Part shown: piece by piece, positions 24,156 through 36,740 of the stretch
How positions within the stretch are numbered: position 1 is the stretch's first letter
Layout: each line of letters begins with the position of its first letter
NCBI GenBank assembly: GCA_030522415.1
Contig: CM060127.1
Span: forward strand, 16,325,314-16,389,313
From: Channallabes apus
Taxonomy: Eukaryota; Chordata; Actinopteri; Siluriformes; Clariidae
Direction of reading: 5' to 3'
Length of the DNA stretch: 64,000 nucleotides
The notes under the pieces: generated by a model
The model's database searches: none
What the model saw: the letters and a program-made list of their open reading frames with translations, nothing else
Told to the model about the DNA's origin: nothing
Program-made: the position numbers and the translations under genes

Positions 24156-24379
24156 TTAAACGATAATATTTCAAGGTAAAGTGTACCTACAGTACAGAGT
24201 ATATACCTTTACTGTACATATACTTCATGCACTTCATATTTGTAGTTAATTTGTGAATTGGAACCACCATGGAACCACCTGAATATCAAACCGTGCAATA
24301 ATTCAAGTCAGTTCACCTTCAGCCAGTTGTAGATATGTCATTATGTTAAATCCAGACGACTGTCCCATGATTTTCCCTG

Positions 24380-24690
24380 CATGAAAGTTGTCACCTTGTC
24401 AGTGGGCAACGGGCCAAAGAAACGTTTGTTTATTTTGTTTGTTTTTCGTGTGTAAATGAAGCCCTTCTTGGGTGTTACGCCGAGCGTTTGTCTTCAAAAG
24501 GCGATTTGCATTTCATTTGTTCTGGAATGTGCCCCAGAGGTTCACATATTCATAATGAAACACAGCGCAATCCTATTAGTACACAGCTCTCCGTCTTTTT
24601 ATTGCCCGTCTTGTTTTGTACCGTTTGTTTATCTCACAGTAAGTGCAGGCAGGGTGGCCAACAAGTGGGGTTAAAAGGCAATGCGTTTTA
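24380..24690. other. Candidate conserved regulatory block
   Basis: Non-repetitive, GC-balanced DNA sits between AT-rich flanks. It has an octamer-like GATTTGCAT at 24502-24510, ATTCATAAT near 24548 and no coding frame with a domain. Conservation is inferred from composition only. Confidence 0.3.
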
Positions 24691-25462
24691 TTATTACACA
24701 TGTACGAACAGATGAATGCACAAAAAAAATAAATCAGAGATTATTTGCATTTAACCAATTTAATGACAAATTTTTCCACAGATATGCAACAAGATGGATT
24801 ATCATAAAATAAAAAATATATATTTACAGATATCTTTAAGTATAAGATATTTAATTAGAATTTATAAGATCTTTTTTTAGAATTGCATTTCAATGAATGG
24901 TTCATTGTTTCTCTTCCTGGCCTCAGTGAGTCCTGTTTTTAAGTGAGGAATCTGAGTGTATACATGTAGGTGTGAACAGCTAAGACATCAATTGGAGTCC
25001 TGGGGAAACCTGCCGTTACCTGAGCAAGGTGTCAATAGTTCTTACATATTCATGAAAAGCTGAGAATTATTCAGTAAAACAGAGGCTCAGTCACTTTAGT
25101 GTTATAATTTAGTTGTTTTGCTATGGGTACACACCAAAGACTCTCAGGAACTCAGTTCCGTGTTCTAAACAAACTGCATGGTTTATTTATTCTCCATTTC
25201 TACCGTCTTTCTGCTAGAACTGTGTATGTGTTTTTTGTCATAAGTTTAAAAGTCGCACATGAATTGTACATATTTACTTCAGCCACATTATGAAAGCCCA
25301 GTTTGTGCTCTATGTAAATAAATGAAATGCATTCGCTACTATATTGCTATAACTGTGAAATGTACACAAAATTAAGTAGAGCGCTGAATCACTGCAGGTT
25401 CTTCTGAAAGGCGTCAGACCCCAGAGGTGTTTAATTTAATAAATACATGTTGTACTTTCTAT

Positions 25463-25580
25463 TCGGGCAGCGGTGGATCAGGAGGTTGAGGCTTTGGGTT
25501 GCTGATCAAATTGTTGGGGGTTTGAGCAAGACTGCAGACTTGCCACTATTGGGGTTTTGGTGATGGTCCTTAAGCCTTTA
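25463..25580 (+). mobile_element. tRNA-derived SINE head (family S2), partial
   Basis: The segment follows the same order as the family copy at 40822-41008: a GGTGGATCAGGAGGTTGAGGC A-box-like head, a GGGGTTTGAGC B-box-like segment, TTGCCACTATTGG and CCTTAAGCC. The 3' tail (TCGCTCTGGATAA type) is missing. Confidence 0.5.
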
Positions 25581-25712
25581 CCCATATACAGTACAGTACA
25601 GTATATAGTACCAATGGCACTGCCATTCCCAAACCTGGAGAAATGGAAGGTTTTTTTTTCTGTCTCTTAGGTTAGTTAGACAAAAACAGCTTGTTGTGTT
25701 CCTGAAGCATGC

Positions 25713-25748
25713 GATGGATGGATGGATGGATGGATGGATGGATGGATG
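25713..25748. repeat. (GGAT)n tetranucleotide array
   Basis: About nine GATG units are read directly. Confidence 0.9.
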
Positions 25749-25799
25749 GGTACTTTTCTGCCTTGAAAACTTTCCTGTACTGGAAAACATGAAAGAACA

Positions 25800-27161
25800 A
25801 CTTTACTTGTGGTTATAAAGCACTGACACCTGAAACCATACAGTAATTGTCAAACAAAAATCTCCCAGTCTGATTTAACAGCATGCTTTAAACTATATAT
25901 TAGCAAACATTCACATGTTGATGTAAGATTTTCAGAGTTCATTTGAGTCTTACTGGACCTCTATAAATACTGTACGTTGTTACTTCAGCAGAGCGGATTG
26001 TGCTGCGCAGACTTATTTTACTCTATGTGGATCATGTTTAACATGTTGATGACCTTTGACCTTGAGTACTCTGAGTTTCAGAGTTCATTACTTCTTCATA
26101 ACTTCTTCCTGTTTCCACCATGTCCTCTTCCTCTAAAGACAAGTGCATTACGTTATCTACACTATAATGCACAGAGTACCTAAAGGAACATTAAAAATAG
26201 AAGAAAAAGAAAGAAAGAAAGAAATGTAGTACTTTTATTGCAAGATCTCGCAATACCTTGAGTGACTCATTTACTTCTCTGTCATGAAACTGCACTTGAA
26301 AACACAATTTAAGGTTCCTAGCAATTTACCTTTTTATTATTGTTTCAATAATTCTTCTTATTATTCATAAATGTGCTTCATACTGAAGCTGAGATTTAAT
26401 AATTAACCGATATAGTGCAGAACTGGCATTAAAACATAATGATTTAAGTCATGCCTTCAAGCTCTATATTTCTAACCAATCACAGACGAGACTGAATTCT
26501 TCTAACCAATCATATTCAGAAGGCGGGATTTCTTTTCAAGCCTCACACAATGGCTTGCTAACATTTTTGAATTATTTGACTTTTTTTGTTGTTTAAATTA
26601 TTTTGTAAAATATAAACTCAAAAATATAAACAATAAAAGAGAACTGTCAGAGAAAATAAACAAACACCAATCAGATTTGAGCATTAAACAGAGTTTCGGT
26701 GCAGAGAAGCTTCTTCCACAGGTGCATGTTTGATATCCAGGTTTCTACTCATGTAACCAAGTACACCACGACAGCTTCTACCAAAAAAACATAAATGTCT
26801 ATTTTAATGCTTTTTTACCACTATTAATGTTTTTAATGTTATACTTTTTATGTGCAATGGAATTTATTAGGGTTAATTAGGGTTAACTCCAGCATTATTA
26901 CATTCCATTCATGCCTCCGCTGGCCGTGAACACTGTCCTTTTCATGTGTTTGCCTCCGGCAGTGTGAGAGTTACAGAACCAGATTTGTCCTGCAAACTCA
27001 AACAGATCGGCAGCTTTTCGTTCCACTGCAGAGCGTGCTTTGTGTGGCGCTGTGTGTGTATGTTTAGCCGTCTTAAAAAATGGCTGCAGAACTGCATCAG
27101 CACTGAAGTGGCACCTGGTTTCTCAGCTGAGCAGCCAAGTTTAGCTCCAGGCAGAACGGGA

Positions 27162-27200
<39 letters not shown>

Positions 27201-28530
27201 GAGCATGCATAGTGATGTGGAGATGCATGGTGGATGGGAGGCAAAACAATGGCATTTGTACAGAACATCACCGAGAACATCCTGTAGGTGTAAAAGCTGG
27301 TGCAAGTACCCTGTACGATTTCTGGCCTGGTTTGTTGCTGCTGACATAAATTACACTTTATAAATAAAGATATTCCATCGTGGGCTCAGGTTAGGTCATG
27401 TGAGAAATGTAACATGTTCTTTGCCAGCTCATTTCTTGTCATCACAATCACGCTGAAAAAACTGTCTTAGCAAGCGAAAATATCTTGAATATAGTTAGAA
27501 TTATCTACACTTTCTTAACCTATAATTAACCTAAACCACATTTATAGTTGAATATTTATTAAAATGTTCAGATAATAAGATATCAATTAAAGAATTTAAT
27601 TCTTGGGAAAAAAAAGAAAATTCTCTACCATTGATAAAGAAAAATGTGAGCTTAAAATGTTATTAACATTTGATTATTTGGTTTGTTGTAAACTTATTTT
27701 AAGAAATTATCCATAGATTTGGATAGGTTCAAGAATTGCAAAGATGTCGATTTTGCAGTGCAGCAGACAGCCAAAAAAGTGTCCAAATTATTATTTCTTA
27801 ATAAAAATCTCAGAATGGACGGACTGCAAGAACACTCATCTGAAAGGCGCCAATCGGAGAACGACAACAGGATAGATTCGAATAAAAAAATCGTCAAAAA
27901 TTCACGTCATACCTTTAAATATGACCGCTACAAATAATAAACCATCACCAAAACATGATTAAAGGACAGGAAAAATATGTTTATTATCTCAAATCTACTT
28001 TGAAGAATGTTCGTGTATCATCTAGTACTGTGTGATAAGTAAGAATCTAAAACCAGTTTTGCTTCAGACAAGTCATGAAGCATGGACATACATTGTGTGT
28101 GTGCGTTTGACATTCTCAAAACATCTTCTCCATCAGGCATCACTGTCTCTTATTCATCCTCTCAGACTTCAGCTACAGTGACATCAATGCAGAGCTGAAT
28201 GTTTTCTTGGGGAGCCAGACATCTGTCGAGACAGATATTGACTGCATGAAAATGCGTCAAGAATAACTTGACGAGAACAATTTATTTATTTATTTATTTA
28301 TTTTATGAAGCTGTACTGTCTTCTTTGTCTTTCCTGGCAAAGATACAGCCTGTAAGTGAACCGTTCCAAGCACACACTAGAAAAACACATCTAACATAAA
28401 AACACAGCATGACCCCCCCACCACCACCTCACCCCCCTCTCCCCTTACAGGACCACTACTTCTTGTATTGACAAACAGACTGGAATCTGCACCACGACAA
28501 CATCCCATTAGTAGACGTTGAACAGCGATT
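25800..28530. other. Intergenic stretch, no gene seen
   Basis: Mostly AT-rich DNA with a CA array at about 27166-27192. GC-balanced, non-repetitive sequence at 26930-27330 could be regulatory. Frames of up to 112 codons there overlap the CA array and show no domain. A GAAA run lies near 26208-26223 and a TTTA run near 28281-28304. Confidence 0.4.
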
Positions 28531-28539
28531 TCATAAATT

Positions 28540-29780
28540 GTTACAGGATGAAACATCATTAGAGTCTCGTGCTGATTGAGCACCAGCTGGTTAAGCAGCG
28601 CTCAGTCTGCGTGCACGCAGGAGAAACTTTCAGACGATGAGCTCTTCCTGCAGACACGCCATGCATGAAGGCGTCTCGCTCAGAAGTGGCTGAATCGCTG
28701 CAGGGATAGATCGTGTTTGCTCGCCTACTCTGGAAATCTTGTTTCTGCTGTTTAGGAGTGATCAGTAAATGTGTGCAACATGGTGACGAATTCGTATTCG
28801 TGACAAAATGTAGCGAAATACTGCCGCTTGTTAGGGAATTCAGACAGACAGTTTTTGCGTTTGTTTGTTTTGCCGGGTCTGCATGTGTCTGTCAACACAG
28901 ACGGCTCTTGAAGGGAGTTGGGGTGGGGGGTGGCAACGGCTGAGCTATCCTTCAGCCGACAGCCAAAGGGCTAATTACTGAATAATAAAGAGAGGAGGCA
29001 GGACACATGTGCTGGGCCGATGTCCCTCGCTACAGAAACCCCCCGCAGGCCTGTTCGTTCTACACCCAGTCCAATTTATCTCCTGGGTTTGAAGGTTTGG
29101 GGTTGCTGCGTTTTGCATTTGAGGAACTAGGGGGGGGGGGCGATGGGGTGGAGTAGCGGTCGCTTCCAAAAACTGATCCCAAAGGCACCCTGTCGACTGA
29201 GGCTCACCTGCCCATCAGCCAGCGCAGGTGCTGCAGGGGCCGAGACGCAATTTCCAGCAGATGATCGGTGCTCGTGAAGCCTGTGGCCCCCTCACTGCCC
29301 ATCAATATAGGGCAGGGTGGGGCTTTTGGGGTACATTTCAGTGGAGTGGGGAATTGTAATTGAGCCCCATACGCCTGCCATCTATCACAGAGAGGAGCAG
29401 GTGTGGTTTGGGTGGCCGCCATCAGACCCTGACAGCAGGAAGTGACACACCGGGGGAGATCCCCACGTGCGCCGCCGCCCACCGATACTTTTCCAATTTG
29501 CCATAATTAGCCCCCATACAAGGCTGGTCTGGAAGATCACAAGCCTGCCCTGGATCAGCTGCGTTAACCCTCCCGTGACGTCTAAACTCCTAATTCATTG
29601 CTACATTAACGGCGTTGATTAGCATATGCCGTTCTCCCGGCGGCCCGGCCCGTATCCCCTTGTGATCTCTTTAACAGGCACCTTGATAGCAGCAGACGGT
29701 CTCTATGCACTAAACATCTAAATACACACACATGCACGCTGCCCCCACCATGACCATTAGTAATAGGCTGCATAATTGGT
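28540..29780. other. Candidate conserved regulatory block
   Basis: This is a long GC-balanced, repeat-poor segment. Homeodomain-type cores cluster in its second half: CATAATTAGC at 29501-29510, CTAATTCATT near 29590 and TTGATTAGCAT near 29617. Frames of 64-92 codons have no domain and stop often. A G-run occurs at about 29130-29139. The composition contrast with 26-28 kb and 30-31 kb is strong, but conservation is inferred. Confidence 0.35.
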
Positions 29781-29789
29781 GAAGTGTCA

Positions 29790-31118
29790 CAGATGATCCT
29801 CTCTGAGGTTTATGGTTAAGCCAAAGAAGACTGGAAGCTCCCAAATGTGACCTTCATTTAGACAATCAATGTATACAGTGGCAGTGGAGGCTCTCAATCC
29901 ATGGATGAAGAAAAAGAAAGAAAACCAATGACAAAACTCTCAAGCTAGGCCATAGAACACAAACACAGCCATGTGGTCTGAAATTGTTTTTTGGGAAACA
30001 CAGTAAGGGATTAATACATGCTCTGTGGTGTGTCTGGTTAAATCATGAGGAAGGAGAGTATGTTAGACAGTATTGAGAATTTATGCATAAAAGAACGATG
30101 GGTAGCCCTTTCTCAATCTGATCCTGAGCCTATCACTGCTGATCTCCTGGGATTTAAACAGAATGACGTGGAAAAAAAGGCATCTATTGAGTGACAGGTC
30201 TGCGTTCAGTCAGAGAAAAACATCTAAGAATGCACAACATTGAGGCTGATTGGCCACAATGGCAGAAGACCACATCAGGTTGCATCACGTGGTCCAGTGT
30301 AAGTGATCCTGAAACTATGAATTCATAACACATTTCATAAAGCATCATAAATATAGATATATACTTTATAATGTTTTATTATTTATTACAGAATCTATAA
30401 TGCCTCATGAGTCGATTATATCATTCTAAGAATGTATTTATAGAAATTATGATCAAAGAACTCGGTGTGTGAGCAAAAAAAAATTAAGCTAAGGAAAATT
30501 AAGAGCCAAATCATGCAGTTCCTCAAATGTCCACTGGGAGCTCCAAATGTGAGTCAATTCTCATAGATCTCCATAATATGTCTAACTTTATAACAGAAAT
30601 AAACCTATTTGTAGCCTAGTCCAAATTAATAAATGAATATAAATAAAACTGATTTAGTCACTTAGGACAGATTTCTCGTTTATAACTGCAATGGGGTGTA
30701 TTTTTAAATAACCCAACAGTCAAAATTGCATTAAGCCATAAAATTACACATAATTGTGGGTGTGGTTAATTTGAGTGACAGCAGAATGCAGTGCTGGGGT
30801 TAAACTGTTAGCTGTCTGCTATGCACCACTTCAGCTAACCAGCTAACTGGAATCAGGGAAGTTTAACTTACTTACAGTATGAGAAAAGTAGGAGTTAACA
30901 TGGGTTCAATCAAATGCAAAGTAAAGAGTGTGCGTTTCATAAGGACATCTGGAGAAACCCAGACTTTACTTACCTGATTATATACAGTAAGACTTAAACA
31001 TGCAAAGAATGAAAACACTCTCAGCATGTTGAGATAAGGTCATCTACTTGTTACATGTTGAAAGAACATACAACAACAGTTGTTAAACTGTATGCATGCA
31101 TGCATACACACATACATA
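29790..31118. other. AT-rich intergenic stretch, no gene seen
   Basis: No coding frame with a domain and no recognised mobile element were found between the candidate regulatory block and the Tc1-like transposon at 31121. Confidence 0.5.
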
Positions 31119-31120
31119 TA

Positions 31121-32526
31121 CAGTGCTCAGCATAAATTAGTACACCCCCTTTAAAAAGTATGAATTTAATCAGTAGCTCAACGAACAAAAGAAAAATTTC
31201 CAAAATTTTCACAAGGCTGAGTTTTATTGAACACTTGTTTAACTCCATAACATGAAATTAAGGTTAATAATATAACTTAGATCACAAAATCTTCAGTTTT
31301 ACTCAAATTGGTTAAAGCAAAAATGAATACACCCTGCAACAAAAACTACTACATCTAGAATTTTGTATGACCACCGCGATTTTTAAGGACAGCTCCAAGT
31401 CTTCTAGGCATGGAATGAACAAGTTGGCGACATACTGTATTGCAACATCTGTCTTTTTCCATTCTTCAAGAATAACCTCTTTTAGAGCCTGGATACTGGA
31501 TGGAGAGTGATGCTCAACTTGTCGCTTCAGAATTCCCTACAGGTGTTCGATTGGGTTCAGATCAGGAGTCATACTTGACCATTCAAATCACCTTCACACT
31601 GTTCTTCTTCAGAAATGCAACAGTAGCTTTAGATGTGTGTTTTGGATCATTGTTGTGCTGGAAAAGTGCACGATGACCAATTGCACGGAGTGATAGCAGC
31701 ATCTTCTCCTTCAGTATAGAGCAGTACAGTACATTGTTGAGTTCATGATACCATCAATGAAATGCAGCTCCCCAACACCAGCAGCACTCATGCAGCCCCA
31801 CATAAGGACACTGCCACCACCATGGTTCACTGTTGGCACCATGCATTTTTCTTTGAAATCCTCACCTTTATGACACCATACAGTTTTATGTATAGTTCCA
31901 AAAACAGTGATCTTTGTCTCATCACTCCAGAGTATAGAGTCCCAGTAATCTTCATCTTTTTCAGCATGGTCCCTAGCAAATTCTAGGCATGCTTTTTTGT
32001 GCATGGGCTTTAGGAGAGGCTTCCTTCGTGGATGACACCCATGCATGCCATTCCTCTGCAGTGTGCACCATATGGTGTCACGGGAACCGGTCACTTCAGT
32101 TTGGCTTTCTACTGCTTTAGCTAACTGCAGTGAACTTGCATGGCGATTTTCTTGAACCCTTTTCATCAGAAGACGCTCTTGTCGAGATGTTAACTTCCGT
32201 GGACGGCCTGGACGTGTCTGTACGATGGTTGCACTTCCATCTTTCTTAAATTTTTGGATCACTTTTGCTGCAGTATTTTTACTGATATGTAAAGCTTTGC
32301 TGGTCTTTTTGTAGCACTCGCCTTTTTTTGTGTAAAGAAATTATTTCCTTTCTCAGATTTTTTTTACATTTCTCTTCCATGTGGAGCCAGTGCTGACAAT
32401 TACTGAAATAGGACGGGTTTTTCTGCTGGACACCTCTTAAATGAATCATTAGACTCACCTGTGGTTGAATGCATGTTAATTAGAATTTTCTGACAAATGT
32501 AGTGGGGTGTACTCATTTATGCTGAG

Positions 32527-32531
<5 letters not shown>
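31121..32531 (-). mobile_element. Tc1-like transposon, full-length but defective
   Basis: The terminal inverted repeats read CAGTGCTCAGCATAAATTAG at the left (31121 onward) and, inverted, TAGTGCTCAGCATAAATGAG at the right (to 32531). A TA lies outside each end, as expected for Tc1/mariner target duplication. On the right it merges into a TA-repeat array. The length of 1.41 kb is normal for the family. The transposase lies on the minus strand and is broken. Confidence 0.88.
31400..32330 (-). pseudogene. Tc1-like transposase (DDE family), inactivated
   Basis: The longest clean frame (32262-31711, 183 codons) carries the paired helix-turn-helix region with RPGRPRKLTSRQ, then RRKPLLKPMHKK. The first catalytic block WSDETK, the KGEDFKEKCMVPTV segment and the GGGSVLMWG box follow. 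Readable sequence upstream of its Met extends the frame to about 32330. Near 31712 the frame shifts. In the next frame the second catalytic block reads QHNNDPKH, with Asn where the catalytic Asp is expected. A further break near 31590 precedes the region of the last acidic residue. It would have cut and pasted its own element when active; here it is dead. Confidence 0.85.

Positions 32532-32600
<69 letters not shown>
32532..32600. repeat. (TA)n array abutting the Tc1-like right end
   Basis: About 35 TA units immediately follow the transposon terminus. Confidence 0.95.
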
Positions 32601-32604
<4 letters not shown>

Positions 32605-32829
32605 TTCTACAAGAGATTGTGTACATTTATGGACAGCATAAGGAGGCTTCTTTGGCTTCTTTGGCTAATGTTTTAACTTTGGTGAAAATTTTGTCTAAAC
32701 TCCATGTTAATGAAATCCGAATCCATTCATAAAGTAAGACTTGGCCTATCAAATGAGAGAGTGTATCTGTAAAGTCTGACATTATATTGTACATAGTCTG
32801 GCCAACAACAAGTTGCACACTCTAATATT

Positions 32830-33540
32830 ATATTCAAGCAACTTTAGCTTTGAATACAGTGCAAATCTGGTGGCCAACTCATGGGTGAAAATTATTCCTT
32901 ATACTTTCTACCTGTGTAGTCAGGGAAAAGAAAACACTTTGATGTGATAACCTGATTATTCAGTACATTATCAGCCGACTTTATTTTATTGCCATATAAC
33001 ATTACTGAGTCTAGACCTGACCAGTGAACTGAAGCAACCCCAGATCACAACACTGTCTCCAGAGGCTTGTACAGTGGCCACTATGCATGATAGGTGCACC
33101 ACTTCCCTTTTTATCCTGACACAAACATCACTTTTTAGGCTCAATCTGAACACCTCAGACCACATGACCCTTTTCCATTGCTCCAAAGTCCAAGCTTTAT
33201 ACTCCCTAACAAATTACAGCATTTTATTTTCATTAGTCACACTAACAAGTGGTTTTCTTTAGGCCACACAACTGTTAAGTGCCAGTCCTGTAAGTTCTCA
33301 TCACATTGTGTGTATGGAAATACTGTTACTTTCAATAGTTGGAGATCACAAACACTTATAATATTATGATAAATTATGATCATTACTTTTTTTTTCTGCA
33401 GAGTTGATGCCTCAGCACTATCCTGCAAGGTTTTAATAATGTGTTTAAGCGATCTTAACTCAATTCCAGTCATTTTATTGTTTTCTTTGCTTGTTGCAGG
33501 ACAATAATTTCATCATTTTATAGTTTTGTAATCCAGGCAT
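32830..33540 (-). pseudogene. Decayed Tc1-like element, family T2, copy A
   Basis: The minus-strand frame 33186-32986 reads MEQWKRVMWSEVFRLSL, like the EWxxVxWSDESxFxL block of Tc1 transposases with the catalytic Asp replaced. It continues to SGDSVVIWGCFS, the GGxxxxWGxFS box. The segment also aligns by eye with 44885-45830: AACAAGTGG near 33244, TGTGTGTATGGAAAT near 33308 and TTTATTTTATTG near 32979 recur in the same order. Frames are broken throughout. Confidence 0.65.
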
Positions 33541-33679
33541 TATCATAGCTGAACTTCCTTACTGTAAGATTACATTCAGCACACACCACATTTAGAGGTG
33601 CACTTTCGCTGTTTTGTATTTTATCATCTTCAGTTCTCAATGAGTTTGGCATTTTAATCAAGATTTGAAGATCACCTAA

Positions 33680-33718
33680 CAAAATAAATAAATAAATAAA
33701 TAAATACATAAATAAATA
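33680..33718. repeat. (AAAT)n tetranucleotide array
   Basis: Direct run of AAAT units with one C interruption. Confidence 0.85.
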
Positions 33719-33975
33719 ATCAGGTTTGCCATGAACATGTTCGATAGGTTACAACTGACTGGTATTTAACAGAAATGTTTGTAAATTTGGCAGACCTATT
33801 GCATGTAAAAAACAAAACTTTTATATTTCGAAGAATCCGTGTGGTGCAGAATTGTATCGACGTGTAGGTGGAATTTGAACAAACACGGGAGAAGGCATGC
33901 TCACGGCAGTATTTAGTCTTTAACACCACTGAGCACTGTTTGAATTGAGTACTTTTGCTATCAAGAGAACGATTC

Positions 33976-34088
<113 letters not shown>

Positions 34089-34271
34089 CCCATTATGGAA
34101 TATGATCATCTCAAACTGAGGCCAATTTTAAAAGCAACAGGATATTCCACACCACAAATAGGCAGGAAGGTGGGAGGCCGAAAAATGCACAACGCTGAAG
34201 GCAGTCAGGAACCTCTGTAGGTGCCCTGTCCTGTGTGTATCAGTGTGTGTATTTGTCCAGACTAAGTTAAT

Positions 34272-34272
<1 letters not shown>

Positions 34273-34333
<61 letters not shown>
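34273..34333. repeat. (GT)n microsatellite, opposite in orientation to the array at 33976
   Basis: About 30 GT units lie 187 bp from the long CA array and are complementary to it. Confidence 0.95.
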
Positions 34334-34335
<2 letters not shown>

Positions 34336-34519
34336 CTCTGCTAGCGCTCAAACACAGATATAATGACGCTTAACCGCCTCGCTCTGCCGCTATTGAGCTC
34401 ATCACCCCACTGTGCAAAGAGGCAGGTGCTGCTGGATGGGAAGGCATGCTGTCAGATGCCGCAAGAGCAGTGTGTGTGTGTGTGTGTGGAGAGAGAGAGA
34501 GAGAGACGGAGTCTGAGAG

Positions 34520-34995
34520 AGGAAAAAAGAGGGAGAGTGAGTGTAGAAGAGAGGGGACCCATTTCAATAGGCTGCTGATTTGAGATAAGTGATCCCCTTG
34601 AAAGAGGAAATGCGCTGGTTCTCTCCCCCTCCCCCTCACCAGTTTGGCCTGAAAGGAGAACCATCCACCTGCTAGCAGCATCAATTGGCCCCTCTTGTGG
34701 CTTTTTCACCATTTCTTTTTTCCCCGGTTCCCGTTTGCTCGCCCCCTCGACGTGTCTCCCATTCAGACGGCTGAATAAGCAGCCTGTGGGCCGTATTGAA
34801 ACTGGCCTCACCAAGCGCTCATTGTTGCAGCCCGCGCCACTCCAGAGGGAGGGGACCCGCTCAAACCTGCACTTGCTTTGCCCTCTAATCGATGTATCTC
34901 TACTGCACACACTGCCTCCCTTTCCTCTGCTCGATTTAACTGTGGCAGCAAATGGAGACGTTTAACCGTTCGGTGTTTATTTACTTCCTTTATCT
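34520..34995. other. Candidate conserved regulatory block
   Basis: GC-balanced and non-repetitive DNA lies between microsatellites, with elements such as CATCAATTGG near 34679 and CTAATCGATG near 34885. Frames of up to 152 codons overlap on both strands and have no recognisable domain, which argues against an exon. Conservation is inferred. Confidence 0.35.
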
Positions 34996-35060
34996 CTTTT
35001 GCCCTTGATCGAGGACATTCAGCCAGATAGGGGCACCAAGGTTCGGGTTTGGAGATGTCT

Positions 35061-35095
35061 GTGTGTGGTGTGTGTGTGTGTGTGTGTGTGTGTGT
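35061..35095. repeat. (GT)n microsatellite
   Basis: GT run with minor interruptions. Confidence 0.9.
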
Positions 35096-35362
35096 AGGTA
35101 TGGGGTTTGTGGGAAAAAGCAAAAGAGGTGCTGAGAAGTGACAGGTGTTAAACTTCGGCTCCCTCTTGTGGGAGTTTATCCTGGCTTGGCCCAGTTACGG
35201 ATGCTCCCATGATGCACCTTGCACTGCCCTAGAGCTTGACAAAAGCGCATAATCTATTGATTCTCATTTCTGTGCAGTCATATCTGTATACAGTAGAAGG
35301 TTACCTTTTCAAGTTTGAGATTGAGCCATTGATCAGATCTATTGATCAACAATTTATAACAA

Positions 35363-35446
35363 AAGGGGCGTTCAAGTCAAACTGGGACTTGAAGAAATTT
35401 CTTCCGAATAAGAAAGAATCAAAACCAGTTTGATTTGAACACCCTT
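35363..35446. repeat. Short hairpin element with 22-23 bp inverted arms
   Basis: The left arm 35363-35385 (starts AAGGGGCGTTCAAGTC) pairs with 35425-35446 (ends ATTTGAACACCCTT) with few mismatches. The spacer is 39 bp. The arm motif GTTCAAGTCAAACTGG resembles terminal repeats of mariner-type elements, so it may be a deletion derivative. The flanks TATAACA and CGTATATG show no convincing TA duplication. Confidence 0.6.
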
Positions 35447-35639
35447 CGTATATGACCCACACCATCAAATGTACTGACTATGGATTATCTGATGTATGAT
35501 GTACACTCAATCTCAGTAATTATCTTATTATTTCATTTATGCAACAATTTGGAATTTGAGTAATTTACATAACTGACAACCTAAATTTCTAATGAAGCGA
35601 CTATACAGTATTGCTTTGAGTGCATAACCTTGAAAGATG

Positions 35640-35790
35640 TTTGGCCCAACGGGTAGTTCCAGGGTCTCTGGTTCAAACCTGAGCTTAGGGTAATGTTTAT
35701 GCAGAGTGTATCATGTTCTCCCTTGTTCTTTTGGTTCCCACCCTTCCAAAATGCCAAAAAAAAATTTTAAGTTACTCGTAGGAAATACTC

Positions 35791-35862
<72 letters not shown>

Positions 35863-35905
35863 GAGTCCTGAGGTGCACTGGTGTCCCATTCAAGACTGAA
35901 TGAGA
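35640..35905 (+). mobile_element. SINE-like repeat related to family S1, diverged
   Basis: A B-box-like CTGGTTCAAACCTGAGC lies at about 35669-35685. It is followed by TGCAGAGTGTATCATGTTCTCCC, as in the S1 body, then a GT array (about 35795-35859) and GTGCACTGGTGTCCCATTCA. The order matches S1, but the head and tail are poorly preserved. Confidence 0.45.
35795..35859. repeat. (GT)n microsatellite
   Basis: About 32 GT units, apparently grown inside the SINE-like repeat. Confidence 0.95.
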
Positions 35906-36119
35906 AAGGCCTCAGCTATACCACCACTGAAATTAAATAAATAAATAAATAAATAAACGGGCAAGAAAATGCCAGTGGCCAGGAAAGTGTACAGACTATG
36001 TGAGTAACAAAAACTATCTGAAGCAACAATTACAGACACCCACAATTTGACCATTTTCCTCTTAGAAAGGAAAAAAAAAGTCTCAAAGCTCAGTTTCAAA
36101 TTCCAGCTGTTGCTTTGAA

Positions 36120-36740
36120 CATTTCAGCATGTGAAAAGTTAAACACTCCATTTGTCGATGGCAGGGTGGCAGCAAGGAGAGCGCTAATGGATGTAAATAT
36201 GGTTTGAACTGCACACTGAGGCTGTGCTGATTTGCATTACAGACAGGAGCTTACCTAACACCGGCGCTAATCACACGGCTTACTCTGAAGTACCATTAGT
36301 ACTCGAAGCAGGAATTTAAAAAAAAAAAAAAAAAAAGGACAAACAGTTTATCAAACCGGTTTACCACTTAATCGTTATACAGCTGGTGAACACTGGCCGC
36401 GAATTGAACAATACGGCATTTCAGCAGCGGTCAGCGGATCTTTAAGAGTTACACCAGCGAGAAGGGAAAAGGAAGGAATTATGATGCCTCAGTTTGGAGA
36501 CTGAATGGCCTCAGTGGGGTTCTCACCAGCCAAGTAATAACCTGCAATCAGGCAATTATCCCCTCTCTACTGCATACAGGTGAGAGCTGCTTTCTTCCCA
36601 GCAGCACTAGCAGTTTCTCATTCTGCTAATGAACAGGAGGAAGCAGGTTACAGATTTCCCCGTAGGGCCCAAGCTACACCACTCGTGCAATACATTCACC
36701 TCGCCAAAATGTGTTAACTTTGACTTTAGGCTAGTAGTCC
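36120..36740. other. Candidate conserved regulatory block
   Basis: Non-repetitive, GC-balanced DNA with many TAAT/ATTA cores (GCGCTAATGG near 36181, GGCGCTAATC near 36263, CATTAGTACT near 36293). It also has octamer-like ATTTGCATTA at 36231-36240. No long frame occurs on either strand. A 20-base A-run at about 36318-36337 interrupts it. Conservation is inferred. Confidence 0.35.
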
